NCBI GenBank assembly: GCA_947491985.1
Contig: CANLLR010000008.1
Span: 1 to 64,000 of the forward strand
From: Flavobacteriaceae bacterium
GTDB lineage: Bacteria; Bacteroidota; Bacteroidia; Flavobacteriales; Flavobacteriaceae
Direction of reading: 5' to 3'
Length of the DNA stretch: 64,000 nt
Positions 17,986 through 26,552 of the stretch are shown piece after piece. Under the pieces are notes generated by a model. The model did no database searches. It saw nothing but the letters and a program-made list of their open reading frames with translations, and was not told the origin of the DNA. Made by a program: the position numbers and the translations under genes. Within the stretch, counting starts at the first letter, position 1. The number at the start of each line of letters is the position of its first letter.

Positions 17986-19266
17986 TTAATTATGTATGGT
18001 TGTAATTCCTTGTTTTAAAATTTGTCCAAAATGATACATGTCGGCATACGACGTATACAACGGAACAGGTGCTAATCGAATCACATTGGGTTCGCGCCAA
18101 TCGGTAATTACGCCATTTTTCATTAAGTAGTCGAACAAGCTTCTGCCTTCTCCATGAAGAAAAACGGATAATTGACAGGCTCTTTCCTCTTGATTGGAAG
18201 GCGTAATAATTTCGAATGAACTATCGACTTCTTTGTCAATTTCATGAAGTATAAATTCTAAATACGCAGTAATTTGATTTCTTTTAGCGATTAATTTATC
18301 CATTCCGACTTCGGCAAACATTTCGACCGAAGCCAAATAGGGTGCGAGTGAAAGAATGGGCAAATTACTTACTTGCCATCCATCAGCTCCATGAACTGGG
18401 TCGAAATTCGGTTCCATTTTAAAACGACGTTCTTTGTTATGTCCCCACCAACCTGCAAATCGTGGCAAATTAGATTGATGGTGTTTTTCGTGTACAAAGC
18501 AACCCGAAGCATTTCCGGGTCCCGAATTCATGTATTTGTACGAACACCAGGCGGCAAAATCGACATTCCAATCATGCAATTCCAATTTGATATTACCTGC
18601 TGCGTGTGCTAAATCGAATCCTACTATTGCGCCTGCTTTATGTCCAGCTTCTGTGATAGTTTTCATATCAAAAACTTGACCTGTATAATAATTTACACCG
18701 CCAAATAATACCAAAGCCAATTCATCACCGACTTCTTCAATTTTTGCTACAATATCCTCAAGTCGAATGTTATGTTCGCCTTCGCGTCGTTTGATTTCGA
18801 CAATCGCATCTTCTGGTTGGTATCCGTGGTGATTGACTTGCGATTGAAACATGTATTGATCAGAAGGAAACGCTTTTTCTTCACAGATAATTTTATAACG
18901 ATTTTTTGTTGGACGGTAAAAAGACACCATTAGCAAGTGCAAATTTATCGTTAACGTATTCATTACCGTTACTTCTGAAGGCTTTGCCCCTATTATCGTA
19001 CTCAATGGCGCTGCGAAACGTTCGTGGTAATCCCACCAAGGTTTTTCGACATAAAAATGTCCTTCAACAGCGTGAGTTGCCCAATCGTTCATCACTTCAT
19101 CGACATAGGTTTTGGCACTTTTGGGTTGTAAACCAAGTGAATTTCCGGTGAAATAAATCACGTTTTTACTGTTGTGTTGTGGAAAAATAAATTCGTTTCT
19201 GTAGGATTGCAATTCGTCTTGTGCGTCGAGTTGTTGAGCAAATTCGAGGGTGTTTTGGAAAGTCAT
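17986..19266 (-). CDS. kynU: Kynureninase
   Basis: A 426-residue PLP enzyme cleaving kynurenine or 3-hydroxykynurenine to (3-hydroxy)anthranilate and alanine. The start is ATG 19266. Motifs: YFTGNSLGLQPKSA near the N-terminus, MNTLTINLHLLMVSFYRP, the Asp of VGFDLAHAAGN that contacts the cofactor ring, and the PLP-lysine motif WCSYKYMNSGPGNASG (Lys about 242). The C-terminal REPNVIRLAPVPLYTSYAD is typical. With kmo it forms the middle of the kynurenine pathway. Confidence 0.95.
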   Translation of the reverse strand: MTFQNTLEFAQQLDAQDELQSYRNEFIFPQHNSKNVIYFTGNSLGLQPKSAKTYVDEVMNDWATHAVEGHFYVEKPWWDYHERFAAPLSTIIGAKPSEVTVMNTLTINLHLLMVSFYRPTKNRYKIICEEKAFPSDQYMFQSQVNHHGYQPEDAIVEIKRREGEHNIRLEDIVAKIEEVGDELALVLFGGVNYYTGQVFDMKTITEAGHKAGAIVGFDLAHAAGNIKLELHDWNVDFAAWCSYKYMNSGPGNASGCFVHEKHHQSNLPRFAGWWGHNKERRFKMEPNFDPVHGADGWQVSNLPILSLAPYLASVEMFAEVGMDKLIAKRNQITAYLEFILHEIDKEVDSSFEIITPSNQEERACQLSVFLHGEGRSLFDYLMKNGVITDWREPNVIRLAPVPLYTSYADMYHFGQILKQGITTIHN

Positions 19267-19371
19267 TGTGTGGTTGATTAAAGGCGTAAATTTAGAAAAA
19301 AGAAAATAGACTAAAGATAATTTTGTTTGAGATTTGATTTATTTTTGACATACCTATTTTTGACAAAACTA

Positions 19372-19422
19372 TTACACAGAGATTCACTGAGAAACACAAA
19401 GTCTCACAGAGGATTTTATTTT
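19372..19422 (+). repeat. ACACAGAGATTCAC-type dispersed repeat
   Basis: TTACACAGAGATTCACTGAG followed by CACAAAGTCTCACAGAGG is a degenerate tandem of an about 10-base unit. The same motif occurs at 40650-40700 upstream of metH. It is non-coding. Confidence 0.65.
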
Positions 19423-19441
19423 TTGAAAAACGTTGACTGTA

Positions 19442-19499
19442 TAGCCCTGATTGCAGTGAAAATCATCGTAGAGATTGAAACGGAAAGCAGGAAAAGGGA
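19442..19499 (+). repeat. Interspersed repeat copy 2 (short form)
   Basis: TAGCCCTGATTGCAGTGAAA ... GATTGAAACGGAAAGCAGGA matches the outer frame of the copies at 11185, 40719 and 44905 but lacks the long central hairpin, giving the minimal form of the family. Confidence 0.7.
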
Positions 19500-19528
19500 A
19501 ACCAAAAAATGACCAAACCATTTGCCAC

Positions 19529-19567
19529 AAAAAATCCCATCACATTTTTACAATGAGATGGGATTTT
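19529..19567 (-). terminator. Intrinsic terminator downstream of queA
   Basis: An AATCCCATC/GATGGGATT stem with U-tracts on both sides, 29 bases past the queA stop. The symmetry allows termination in both directions. Confidence 0.8.
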
Positions 19568-19595
19568 CTATTTGCTTATTGTTTAAATCTTATGG

Positions 19596-20645
19596 CTATA
19601 AAATCAACATTGCATCACCATACGAGTAAAATTTGTAGCCTTCTTTGATAGCTTCTTCGTATGCTTTTTTCATTAAATCATGTCCACAGAAAGCCGAAAC
19701 CATCATTAATAGTGTTGATTTTGGTGTGTGAAAATTGGTTACCATGCTGTCGGCAATGCTAAAATCGTGTGGTGGAAAAATGAATTTATTTGTCCAGCCG
19801 TCAAACGGATTTAAGGTACGTTGAGACGAAACGGCACTTTCAATGGCACGCATTGAGGTGGTTCCGATGCAACATACTTTGCTTTTTCTAGCTTTGGCAT
19901 TGTTAACAATATCGCAGGCTTCTTGGGTGATTTTTAACTCTTCGGAATCCATTTTGTGTTTGGATAAATCTTCGACCTCCACCGGATTGAAAGTCCCTAA
20001 ACCTACGTGAAGTGTAACTTCGGCAAAGTCAATTCCTTTAATTTCCAAACGCTTTAACAAGTGTTTTGAGAAGTGCAAACCAGCAGTTGGAGCCGCTACG
20101 GCACCTTCTTCTTTGGCATAAATCGTTTGGTAACGCTCGGCATCTTCTTCGGTTACTTCGCGGTTGATGTATTTTGGAATAGGTGTTTCACCTAGTTCGG
20201 TTAATTTTTTTCGGAACTCTTCGTACGAACCGTCGTATAAAAATCGCAACGTTCTTCCACGTGAAGTGGTGTTGTCAATTACCTCAGCTACTAACGAATC
20301 ATCGTCGCCAAAATATAATTTATTTCCAATTCTGATTTTACGAGCTGGATCAACCAAAACATCCCAAAGGCGTTGCTCTGCGTTCAATTCGCGTAACAAA
20401 AACACTTCGATACGCGCTCCGGTTTTTTCTTTATTTCCGAACATTCGCGCTGGAAACACTTTGGTATTGTTGATGACCATTACGTCTCCGTCGTTGAAAT
20501 AATCGATAATGTCTTTGAACATTTTGTGTTCGATAGTTCCTTTTTTTCTATCGATAACCATTAAACGTGATTCGTCACGGTTTTCTGCTGGAAATTCAGC
20601 CAATAATTCGTTTGGTAAATTGAATTGAAAATGAGATAATTTCAT
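19596..20645 (-). CDS. queA: S-adenosylmethionine:tRNA ribosyltransferase-isomerase
   Basis: A 349-residue QueA, which transfers and isomerises the ribosyl moiety of SAM onto preQ1-modified tRNA to make epoxyqueuosine. Family hallmarks are [23 protein letters not shown] at the N-terminus, [31 protein letters not shown] and [22 protein letters not shown], then [12 protein letters not shown] and the C-terminal [17 protein letters not shown]. It is full length for the family and starts at ATG 20645, just after an exact TAnnTTTG promoter box. Confidence 0.97.
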   Translation of the reverse strand: MKLSHFQFNLPNELLAEFPAENRDESRLMVIDRKKGTIEHKMFKDIIDYFNDGDVMVINNTKVFPARMFGNKEKTGARIEVFLLRELNAEQRLWDVLVDPARKIRIGNKLYFGDDDSLVAEVIDNTTSRGRTLRFLYDGSYEEFRKKLTELGETPIPKYINREVTEEDAERYQTIYAKEEGAVAAPTAGLHFSKHLLKRLEIKGIDFAEVTLHVGLGTFNPVEVEDLSKHKMDSEELKITQEACDIVNNAKARKSKVCCIGTTSMRAIESAVSSQRTLNPFDGWTNKFIFPPHDFSIADSMVTNFHTPKSTLLMMVSAFCGHDLMKKAYEEAIKEGYKFYSYGDAMLIL

Positions 20646-20647
20646 TT

Positions 20648-20685
20648 GAAGGAGTTATGAGTTATAAGTTATAAGTTATGAGTGA
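20648..20685. repeat. Heptamer-like tandem repeat (AGTTATA units)
   Basis: Degenerate AGTTATG/AGTTATA units in tandem directly upstream of the queA ATG, between it and its promoter. They would lie in the 5' UTR. Confidence 0.6.
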
Positions 20686-20709
20686 TATACTCTATACTTT
20701 ATACGTGTG

Positions 20710-20741
20710 CAAATATACGATGGTGGGATAGGCGTTGTCAA
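20710..20741 (-). promoter_or_regulatory. Promoter of queA
   Basis: The minus strand shows TTG (20741-20739) and, 21 bases on, TATATTTG (20717-20710), matching the Bacteroidota TTG/TAnnTTTG arrangement. The predicted transcript leader includes the AGTTATA repeat. Confidence 0.55.
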
Positions 20742-20783
20742 GTGTTTTGACGTTTATTTTAAAGTAGTGCCTAAGTGCCTGAG

Positions 20784-22076
20784 TTAAGGAGTGCCTGAGA
20801 TTTGAAAACCGATACTTTTTAAATCATCCCAAAAAGTCGGATAGGATTTTGAGACCACTTCTGCTTCTTCAATAATAAGTGTTGTTTTTAATGCCAATGG
20901 AGCAAAAGCCATGGCCATCCTGTGGTCTTGATAGGTTTTGATTTTAACATTGGTCGCCATTTCGAAATCAGAAGATGGCGGTTCTAAAGTCAAACTATAA
21001 TCGGTAACGGAAACTAAAGCGCCTAATTTAGTGAGTTCGTTTCTTAACGCTTCCAAACGATCAGTTTCTTTTATCTTTAACGTGTGTAAACCAGTTAAAT
21101 GACATCCTATTCCTAATCCAAAGCAGGTTACGGCAATGGTTTGTGTAATGTCGGGAGAGTTGTTTAGGTTATAGGTTGTAGGTTGTGGGTTGTGGGTTGT
21201 CGTTTTTGAAAGTGAAATGGAATTAGTAGTAAAAATCGTTTCCACTCCGAAGTTTTTGTATATGTCCACTAAAGCTGCATCTCCTTGCAAACTATTTTCT
21301 TTATAGCTTGAAAGAGTGATTTGTGTTCCGACTTTTGAAAGTGCGACTATGGAATAATAATAGGAAGCTGACGACCAATCGGACTCGATGGTTATGAGTT
21401 GTCGGTTGTTGGTTGTTGGTTGTCGATTAATAACTATTTTGTTTTCAATAAATGACGAATCGATTCCAATTTCACTGAGCAAGGCCAATGTCATTTTGAT
21501 GTAGGGAATGGACGTTATTTCGCCTTCCAATGTTAATTCTAATCCGTTTTCAAGTTGGGGTGCGATTAATAAAAGTGCCGAAATGTATTGGCTGCTGATA
21601 TTGGCTGGAAGCGCGACTTTATGCTCTGTAAGTTTTTTTCCAATGATTTTTATGGGTGGAAATCCATCGTTTTCTAGGTACGAAATTTCGGCTCCGAGTT
21701 GCCGTAATGCCTCGACTAAAATCTTAATGGGACGTTTTTTCATTCGGGACGAACCTGTTAAAATTACTTCTTGTCCTTCTTGAATAGCAAAAAATGCGGT
21801 GAGAAAACGCATGGCGGTTCCGGCGTGATGTACGTCGATTAATTGTGAATTGTGAATTGTGACCCGAGTTGAAGGCGAATCGAGCGAAGCTAATTGTGAA
21901 TTTAAAGCATTTATCATCACTTGAGAATCATCTGAATTGGAGATATTTTCTAAAGTGATATTGGGATACAAGGCTTGGAGCAACAACAATCGATTGGTTT
22001 CGGATTTGGAACCGGTGATTTTTAATTGTGAATTGTGAATTGTGAATTGTGAGTTATGTTGTAGAAGTAGATTCAT
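20784..22076 (-). CDS. aroA: 3-phosphoshikimate 1-carboxyvinyltransferase (EPSP synthase) with translated repeats
   Basis: A 430-residue EPSP synthase of the shikimate pathway. I prefer ATG 22076 over the upstream ATG 22094, because the latter lies inside a palindromic element. Motifs: ITGSKSETNRLLLLQALYP (PEP/S3P site), HHAGTAMRFLTAFFA, SSRMKKRPIKILVEALRQLG, KIKETDRLEALRNEL and KTYQDHRMAMAFAPL. Four stretches are translated dispersed repeats: HNSQFTIHNSQL near residue 7, VTIHNSQL near 80, NRQPTTNNRQL near 220 and HNPQPTTYNL near 295. They fall between conserved blocks, so the enzyme is probably active. Confidence 0.93.
   Translation of the reverse strand: MNLLLQHNSQFTIHNSQLKITGSKSETNRLLLLQALYPNITLENISNSDDSQVMINALNSQLASLDSPSTRVTIHNSQLIDVHHAGTAMRFLTAFFAIQEGQEVILTGSSRMKKRPIKILVEALRQLGAEISYLENDGFPPIKIIGKKLTEHKVALPANISSQYISALLLIAPQLENGLELTLEGEITSIPYIKMTLALLSEIGIDSSFIENKIVINRQPTTNNRQLITIESDWSSASYYYSIVALSKVGTQITLSSYKENSLQGDAALVDIYKNFGVETIFTTNSISLSKTTTHNPQPTTYNLNNSPDITQTIAVTCFGLGIGCHLTGLHTLKIKETDRLEALRNELTKLGALVSVTDYSLTLEPPSSDFEMATNVKIKTYQDHRMAMAFAPLALKTTLIIEEAEVVSKSYPTFWDDLKSIGFQISGTP
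21162..21202. repeat. Intragenic heptamer-like repeat in aroA (GGTTGTG/GGTTGTA)
   Basis: About five head-to-tail 7-base units (GGTTGTA, GGTTGTG) inside the aroA coding region. On the coding strand they are CACAACC-type units translated as HNPQPTTYNL. Confidence 0.75.
21391..21426. repeat. Intragenic heptamer-like repeat in aroA (GGTTGTT/GGTTGTC)
   Basis: Tandem 7-base units within the aroA coding region, translated as NRQPTTNNRQL. The same unit supplies the first codons of the DUF3857 gene at 24560-24592. Confidence 0.75.
21838..22056. repeat. Intragenic AATTGTG heptamer clusters in aroA
   Basis: Three clusters of the AATTGTG unit (21838-21863, 21889-21902 and 22021-22056) within aroA. They are read as HNSQL and HNSQFTI on the coding strand. 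The unit is the same as at 22-113 at the window start. Confidence 0.8.
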
Positions 22077-22087
22077 TTTTCTTTTTT

Positions 22088-22190
22088 TTGTCATTTCGAC
22101 GAAGGAGAAATCTCATCAAGTGATTAAGATTAATAGATTTGCTTCACCTGTTTGAGTAAAGGTCTAGGGTCTCCTTCGTCGAAATGACAA
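22088..22190. repeat. Palindromic element with perfect 21-bp inverted repeats
   Basis: TTGTCATTTCGACGAAGGAG plus A at 22088-22108 is exactly repeated in inverse at 22170-22190, around a 61-base centre. It lies between the mazG-like gene end and the aroA start, so an aroA-mazG transcript would carry a strong hairpin. It is related to 12725-12833 and has no coding capacity. Confidence 0.85.
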
Positions 22191-22200
22191 ATTTGTATTT

Positions 22201-22527
22201 TTATTTTAATTTTTCATTATTTTGATGACGATCGTGATCGCGATTGGTTTTAATATCCATTTTCTTATCAAAGGCAGCTTGCAAATCAATTCCGGTTTGG
22301 TTGGCTAGGCACAATACTACAAAAACCACGTCGGCCAATTCTTCGCCAAGATCTTTATTTTTGTCACTTTCTTTTTCCGATTGTTCGCCGTAACGACGGG
22401 CAATAATTCGGGCTACTTCACCCACTTCTTCGGTGAGTTGCGCCATGTTGGTGAGTTCATTAAAATAGCGAACACCGTGGTTTTTAATCCAGTTGTCTAC
22501 TTCGAGTTGTGAGGCTTTTAAATTCAT
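22201..22527 (-). CDS. MazG-like nucleotide pyrophosphohydrolase
   Basis: A 108-residue all-alpha NTP pyrophosphohydrolase. The magnesium-binding motifs are LTEEVGEVARIIARRYGEQS (EExxE type) and LGEELADVVFVVLCLAN (ExxD type). It is single-domain, about the size of MazG-like and iMazG enzymes that clear non-canonical nucleotides. The C-terminus is basic and His-rich (NRDHDRHQNNEK). It begins one base after the second DUF3857 gene and is probably cotranscribed with it. Confidence 0.88.
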   Translation of the reverse strand: MNLKASQLEVDNWIKNHGVRYFNELTNMAQLTEEVGEVARIIARRYGEQSEKESDKNKDLGEELADVVFVVLCLANQTGIDLQAAFDKKMDIKTNRDHDRHQNNEKLK

Positions 22528-22528
22528 A

Positions 22529-24592
22529 TTATATTTTTTTTAGCACTACTTTTTCCGTTTCTTTTTTCACCACTTCGGCAAAAAATGCTTTCAATTCTGT
22601 ATAATAATCGGATGAAATTATGGCTGTATTAATATCTAAAGTAACCGATAATTGGATTTGTTTTTCTTTGTTATTAATCATGTATTTTAATGAACCATTA
22701 GTATCACTCATGGGTACAGAAACAGATTGTGGCAATGTTTCAACAGCATAACCATCTGGAATTGTAATGTTTACAAGGTATTTGTCTTGTGTTGGATACG
22801 AAAAATCGATAGGATATTCTCTTTTTTCTTGTTTAAATGGATTTTCGGTTAGCGCAAAAAACAACAATGGAGAGAAATACATTTTATCTCCAATAATCTC
22901 AACACTATTCGTGTGATTAAAATTGTAGGTTTCAACTACAGGCAACGTCAACTCTGATGTATTAGTCAAAACATATTCATTTACTTCACTACCTTTATGT
23001 CTTTTTTCGAGTCGTTCAATTTGCGATTCTGTATTTAAATTTCCGTTTTGTGAACGAAAGACAAATCCGTTATAATCAAAATATTGTTCTTTCACTTTAC
23101 CTTCAATGTTACCATCACTTGAAATCGTTGCAATAAGATTTACAACATCTTTGGAAATTGCTTTTGGCATTAAATCTACTTCGGCAGAAGAACCGTCTTT
23201 TCGTATCATTCGTCCAACCCAATTCAAATCGCGGATGGGTAAAACATTAGGCAAGGCATAATTATTTGTGGCGTCTAAAAGAATAAGTCCGCTGTCTGTT
23301 TCCACTCCACTAATTACATAATTATATGCGGTTCTATTGGGAAATAAAGCGATTCCATTTGATCGTGTACTAAGTAAAACGGGATTAGCTTGAATTCCGG
23401 CGTGACGCAACATGGCAGTAAGCATCAAGTTGATTTCGGCTACATTTCCAGTTCCTTTTTTGTAAGCATTTTTCACTCCTTCATTACAATAGTAACCCAA
23501 AAAATCATCCCATTTTACTTTTGATTTAACGAAATTAAAGAGCGTCGCGATTTTCTCTTCATTTGAAGTTAAGCCTGTTAGGATTGTTTTCACATCCTCT
23601 TCAAAATAGCCAGTTTTGTTAAGTTCATCTCCGAAATTTTCATTTTCATAGATATTTTTTGTTACGGTAACCCAATCGGTAGATAGTGATTTAATTGGTG
23701 AATTAGGGTATTTTAAAACAGAAAGCTCATGACAAAGTGTTGCTGTATAATTACCAATATTATTCACAAAAGCTTCGTCAATTAAAGCTGGTATATCGCT
23801 TAGCGTGTGCGCTGTAATTTGTTCGGTAAAATCGAGTGTGTTATTAACACGATTGGTTGCAGTATTGTTACCAGCCATTCCAGCATCAAAATCTTTGACA
23901 TAAGAATAGTCAATAGTTCGTTGTTTCGAATCGACTGCTTTCTTGGGAAATAAAAACCCCTTTTGGTTTAGATTATACACAAAGTATTCTGGAATGTAGG
24001 TTTTAAATTCGGAGTAATTAACTGGAATAGAAGTTTGAAAATCCCAATCAGGTATTTTAGTGATTCTATCGGTTTTAATGAGGTATTGAAATTCAATTAT
24101 AGAACCTTCTTTAACATTCGGCATTGTAATTTTTTTTCTACCCCAAAACTTATTTATTTTTTCATCAAATTCACCATTGCTTTTCAACTTGGTTTTTTCA
24201 ACTTTTCCATCGACCAAATTGTAGGTAACTGCATCAGAAAAAATGACATTCTCTTTTACACCTCCACCGATATAATATTCTTCTGAATGATTTGCCCAAT
24301 CATAGCCTTCCTTTTTATAAACTTTAATTTTATACATCACCTTGACAAGCATCTGAAATCCACCATCTTGTGTGTATTCATATTTCACATCACCTTTGTT
24401 AAATAAAATCGCTGCTGCTGCGGCACTATCTTTTGGATGTACTTTTTCACTTAACTCTTCGACTGTTACTTTTCCCAACTCATATTTTTGGGATAGCAAT
24501 TGAAAGGGTAAAAAGAGTGAAAGAATCAGTATTTTCTTTACAAAAAGACATATAAAATGGGTTTTTGGTTGTTGGTTGTTGGTTGATTTCAT
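22529..24592 (-). CDS. DUF3857/transglutaminase-like protein, catalytic residues degenerate
   Basis: A 687-residue secreted protein with an N-terminal signal (about 18-34), a DUF3857 domain (about 60-220) and a transglutaminase-like core (about 320-440). Where the paralogue at 24595 has YGDCK this one reads GTGNVAEIN, and where the paralogue has NHV it reads YNYVIS, so Cys and His of the triad are absent and it is probably non-catalytic. The start codon lies in a repeat: the first residues MKSTNNQQPK are encoded by CAACCAACAACC units, ahead of the natural-looking signal KKILILSLFLPF. Function is unknown. Confidence 0.82.
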   Translation of the reverse strand: MKSTNNQQPKTHFICLFVKKILILSLFLPFQLLSQKYELGKVTVEELSEKVHPKDSAAAAAILFNKGDVKYEYTQDGGFQMLVKVMYKIKVYKKEGYDWANHSEEYYIGGGVKENVIFSDAVTYNLVDGKVEKTKLKSNGEFDEKINKFWGRKKITMPNVKEGSIIEFQYLIKTDRITKIPDWDFQTSIPVNYSEFKTYIPEYFVYNLNQKGFLFPKKAVDSKQRTIDYSYVKDFDAGMAGNNTATNRVNNTLDFTEQITAHTLSDIPALIDEAFVNNIGNYTATLCHELSVLKYPNSPIKSLSTDWVTVTKNIYENENFGDELNKTGYFEEDVKTILTGLTSNEEKIATLFNFVKSKVKWDDFLGYYCNEGVKNAYKKGTGNVAEINLMLTAMLRHAGIQANPVLLSTRSNGIALFPNRTAYNYVISGVETDSGLILLDATNNYALPNVLPIRDLNWVGRMIRKDGSSAEVDLMPKAISKDVVNLIATISSDGNIEGKVKEQYFDYNGFVFRSQNGNLNTESQIERLEKRHKGSEVNEYVLTNTSELTLPVVETYNFNHTNSVEIIGDKMYFSPLLFFALTENPFKQEKREYPIDFSYPTQDKYLVNITIPDGYAVETLPQSVSVPMSDTNGSLKYMINNKEKQIQLSVTLDINTAIISSDYYTELKAFFAEVVKKETEKVVLKKI
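24560..24592. repeat. GGTTGTT heptamer repeat at the start of a DUF3857 gene
   Basis: Three or more GGTTGTT units cover the ATG-proximal codons of the second DUF3857 gene. The unit is the same as in aroA at 21391-21426. Confidence 0.7.
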
Positions 24593-24594
24593 TG

Positions 24595-26505
24595 CTAGAG
24601 TTTTTTGATCAGTACTATTTTGGCATTATCTGCCTTTGCTATTTGCTCACAAAATTTTCGATAATTTTCATACTCCGATTTATCATATACGCCTTCATTT
24701 AACAAAAAGGATCTTTTATAGCGCAATTTGTTTTCGCTCACTACAACAAGTTCTGTTTTGTATTCTCCAAATTTGTCTTTAATTGTATAATTATTTGGTT
24801 TAGCGTCTATGGTAAAATTTTCGGGTAATGTAATTTCAATTTCATCAGTATCTAAAAAGCCACGTTCAATTTCTAACGGATTACTTCTTATGCGATAACG
24901 TTGCGGAATAGTTATACTTTGGTTAAAAGCGTTCGACGCAAACATCATACTATTGCCATTTACAACTCCGTAACCCATTGCTTTAAGCTCAGCATTTTCG
25001 GTAAAGGCTATTTTTTCTTTATCGTTATTAAATGTAATTTTATTTATTTTTAAATTATTGATGTTATCCCAATAATCTTTATAAAATGCTTCTTTATCTG
25101 AGGGTTGGTATTTTTCAATTCGTGCTTTTTGAGTATATTGTGTTCCTTCTGAAATGATAGTTACATTACCAGAAAAATCGCCTTTTTCTGAAATCGAATA
25201 ACTTCCTTTACTATTTTGTGTGTTTTCTTTGTCTATATATATTTTTGTTTGTACAATTTCGCCTCCGTCTGGCTTAATGACAAGCGCTTGTCTGTCGTCA
25301 GTAAAATAGGCTTGATACCCAAAAGGATCGTCCTGACTGGTGCATTCAAGCCAAATATAATTAGAATCATTGGGTATGGCTAAAATTACATGGTTGCTTT
25401 GAAAAGAAACAATGTCGGGAATAATTTCCATTTTGCTAGCATTTCCATAGAGTCTGCTATAATAACTGACCACACCTACTTCATTTAAAAGTGATCTTGT
25501 ATAATTGGTTAATGCCTTACAATCGCCATATCCTAATTTATCTACATCTTTTGCAAGCATAGGTTTCCAGCCACCAATTCCCTCCTGAATACTAACATAT
25601 CTGGTTTTGTCTTGAACATACTTGTATATTATTTTGGCTTTTTTAATGGGATCTTTTTCCTCTCCCACTAAACTTTTAACCTTAGCTTTAGTTTCATTTG
25701 ACAACTCAGTAGTTCCTGTAAGTATTTCATCATAAAACCATTTGCCTATTTCTTTCCATGAGTTTGCTGTTCCATTCACTCCTTCTAAACTAAATAAAGT
25801 CAATCCGAACATTACTTTGGGAAAAATTTTATCAAATCTAGGCGACAACGATTCATAATTCTTAGCCGTGAGATTTTTAGAAGAATAGGAGATAGAAGAA
25901 CTTGTTTCTGTCCTTTCTATCTTATAGTTATTAGAAAAATTGAGTTCTTTCGTTTTAATACCTAACTCAGGTTTAAAATTAATTGTAAATGAAGCATTTT
26001 CTACACTTACATAATACATTTCTAAAGGACTCCAAAAAGAGATAAAAGCCGTAGTTTTATTTTCTATTTCACTCTCAAAAACTACAGTAAATGGATAATT
26101 AACGGGGGTATAATCTAAAAATAAAACTCGATTGTCAGAAAATATTGTTCCTTCATCTGTAGCGCTTTGGTCCTTAAAATCTCTTCTTTTATAACTATTC
26201 AATTCTTTCCCAGCAGCATTATAAATAGTTGCTTCTATTTTATTGATACTACTATTGTTATCATAATTTTCAGACAAATCTAAACTTCTCATACCCAATT
26301 CATTCAGAACAGAAATAGCCTTAATCGTTTTTGTTGACATGCTTTTCTGGGAAGAAATAGTAATTTGTATTTTACTCAATCGCACTACAGCATTAGCATT
26401 CAATTTTAAACTATCCGGAATTAAAGCAATGGAATAATCTGTTTTTTGAGAAAAGGCAGCAATCGAAAAAATAAATACAATGCCGTACATTAAGACCTTT
26501 TTCAT
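24595..26505 (-). CDS. DUF3857 plus transglutaminase-domain protein
   Basis: A 636-residue secreted protein starting at ATG 26505 (a TTG at 26523 would also be in frame). It has a signal peptide MKKVLMYGIVFIFSIAAFSQ, a DUF3857 beta-sandwich (about 50-220) and a transglutaminase core with LGYGDCKALTNYTRSLL (Cys about 340), SNHVILAI (His) and IWLECTSQDDPFGYQA. The C-terminal beta-rich domain is typical of the family. It lies two bases upstream of its degenerate paralogue, so the two probably work together in the periplasm. The substrate is unknown. Confidence 0.85.
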   Translation of the reverse strand: MKKVLMYGIVFIFSIAAFSQKTDYSIALIPDSLKLNANAVVRLSKIQITISSQKSMSTKTIKAISVLNELGMRSLDLSENYDNNSSINKIEATIYNAAGKELNSYKRRDFKDQSATDEGTIFSDNRVLFLDYTPVNYPFTVVFESEIENKTTAFISFWSPLEMYYVSVENASFTINFKPELGIKTKELNFSNNYKIERTETSSSISYSSKNLTAKNYESLSPRFDKIFPKVMFGLTLFSLEGVNGTANSWKEIGKWFYDEILTGTTELSNETKAKVKSLVGEEKDPIKKAKIIYKYVQDKTRYVSIQEGIGGWKPMLAKDVDKLGYGDCKALTNYTRSLLNEVGVVSYYSRLYGNASKMEIIPDIVSFQSNHVILAIPNDSNYIWLECTSQDDPFGYQAYFTDDRQALVIKPDGGEIVQTKIYIDKENTQNSKGSYSISEKGDFSGNVTIISEGTQYTQKARIEKYQPSDKEAFYKDYWDNINNLKINKITFNNDKEKIAFTENAELKAMGYGVVNGNSMMFASNAFNQSITIPQRYRIRSNPLEIERGFLDTDEIEITLPENFTIDAKPNNYTIKDKFGEYKTELVVVSENKLRYKRSFLLNEGVYDKSEYENYRKFCEQIAKADNAKIVLIKKL

Positions 26506-26520
26506 AAAATCAAATTTTAT

Positions 26521-26528
26521 CAAATATA
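26521..26528 (-). promoter_or_regulatory. Candidate -7 box of the DUF3857 operon
   Basis: The minus strand reads TATATTTG, an exact TAnnTTTG match, 16 bases upstream of ATG 26505. It would leave a very short leader and argues against the TTG start at 26523. Confidence 0.4.
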
Positions 26529-26552
26529 AAAGAATTTTCTTAGTATTATAAA

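Larger units (their letters stand above)
19267..19595. other. Repeat-filled intergenic region between kynU and queA
   Basis: These 329 bases hold two dispersed repeats (19372-19422 and 19442-19499) and the queA terminator. I see no gene. Confidence 0.7.

Noticed and set aside
22088..22094. Upstream ATG (22094) as the aroA start
   Set aside because: It falls inside the 21-bp inverted repeat; ATG 22076 gives an N-terminus closer to the family.
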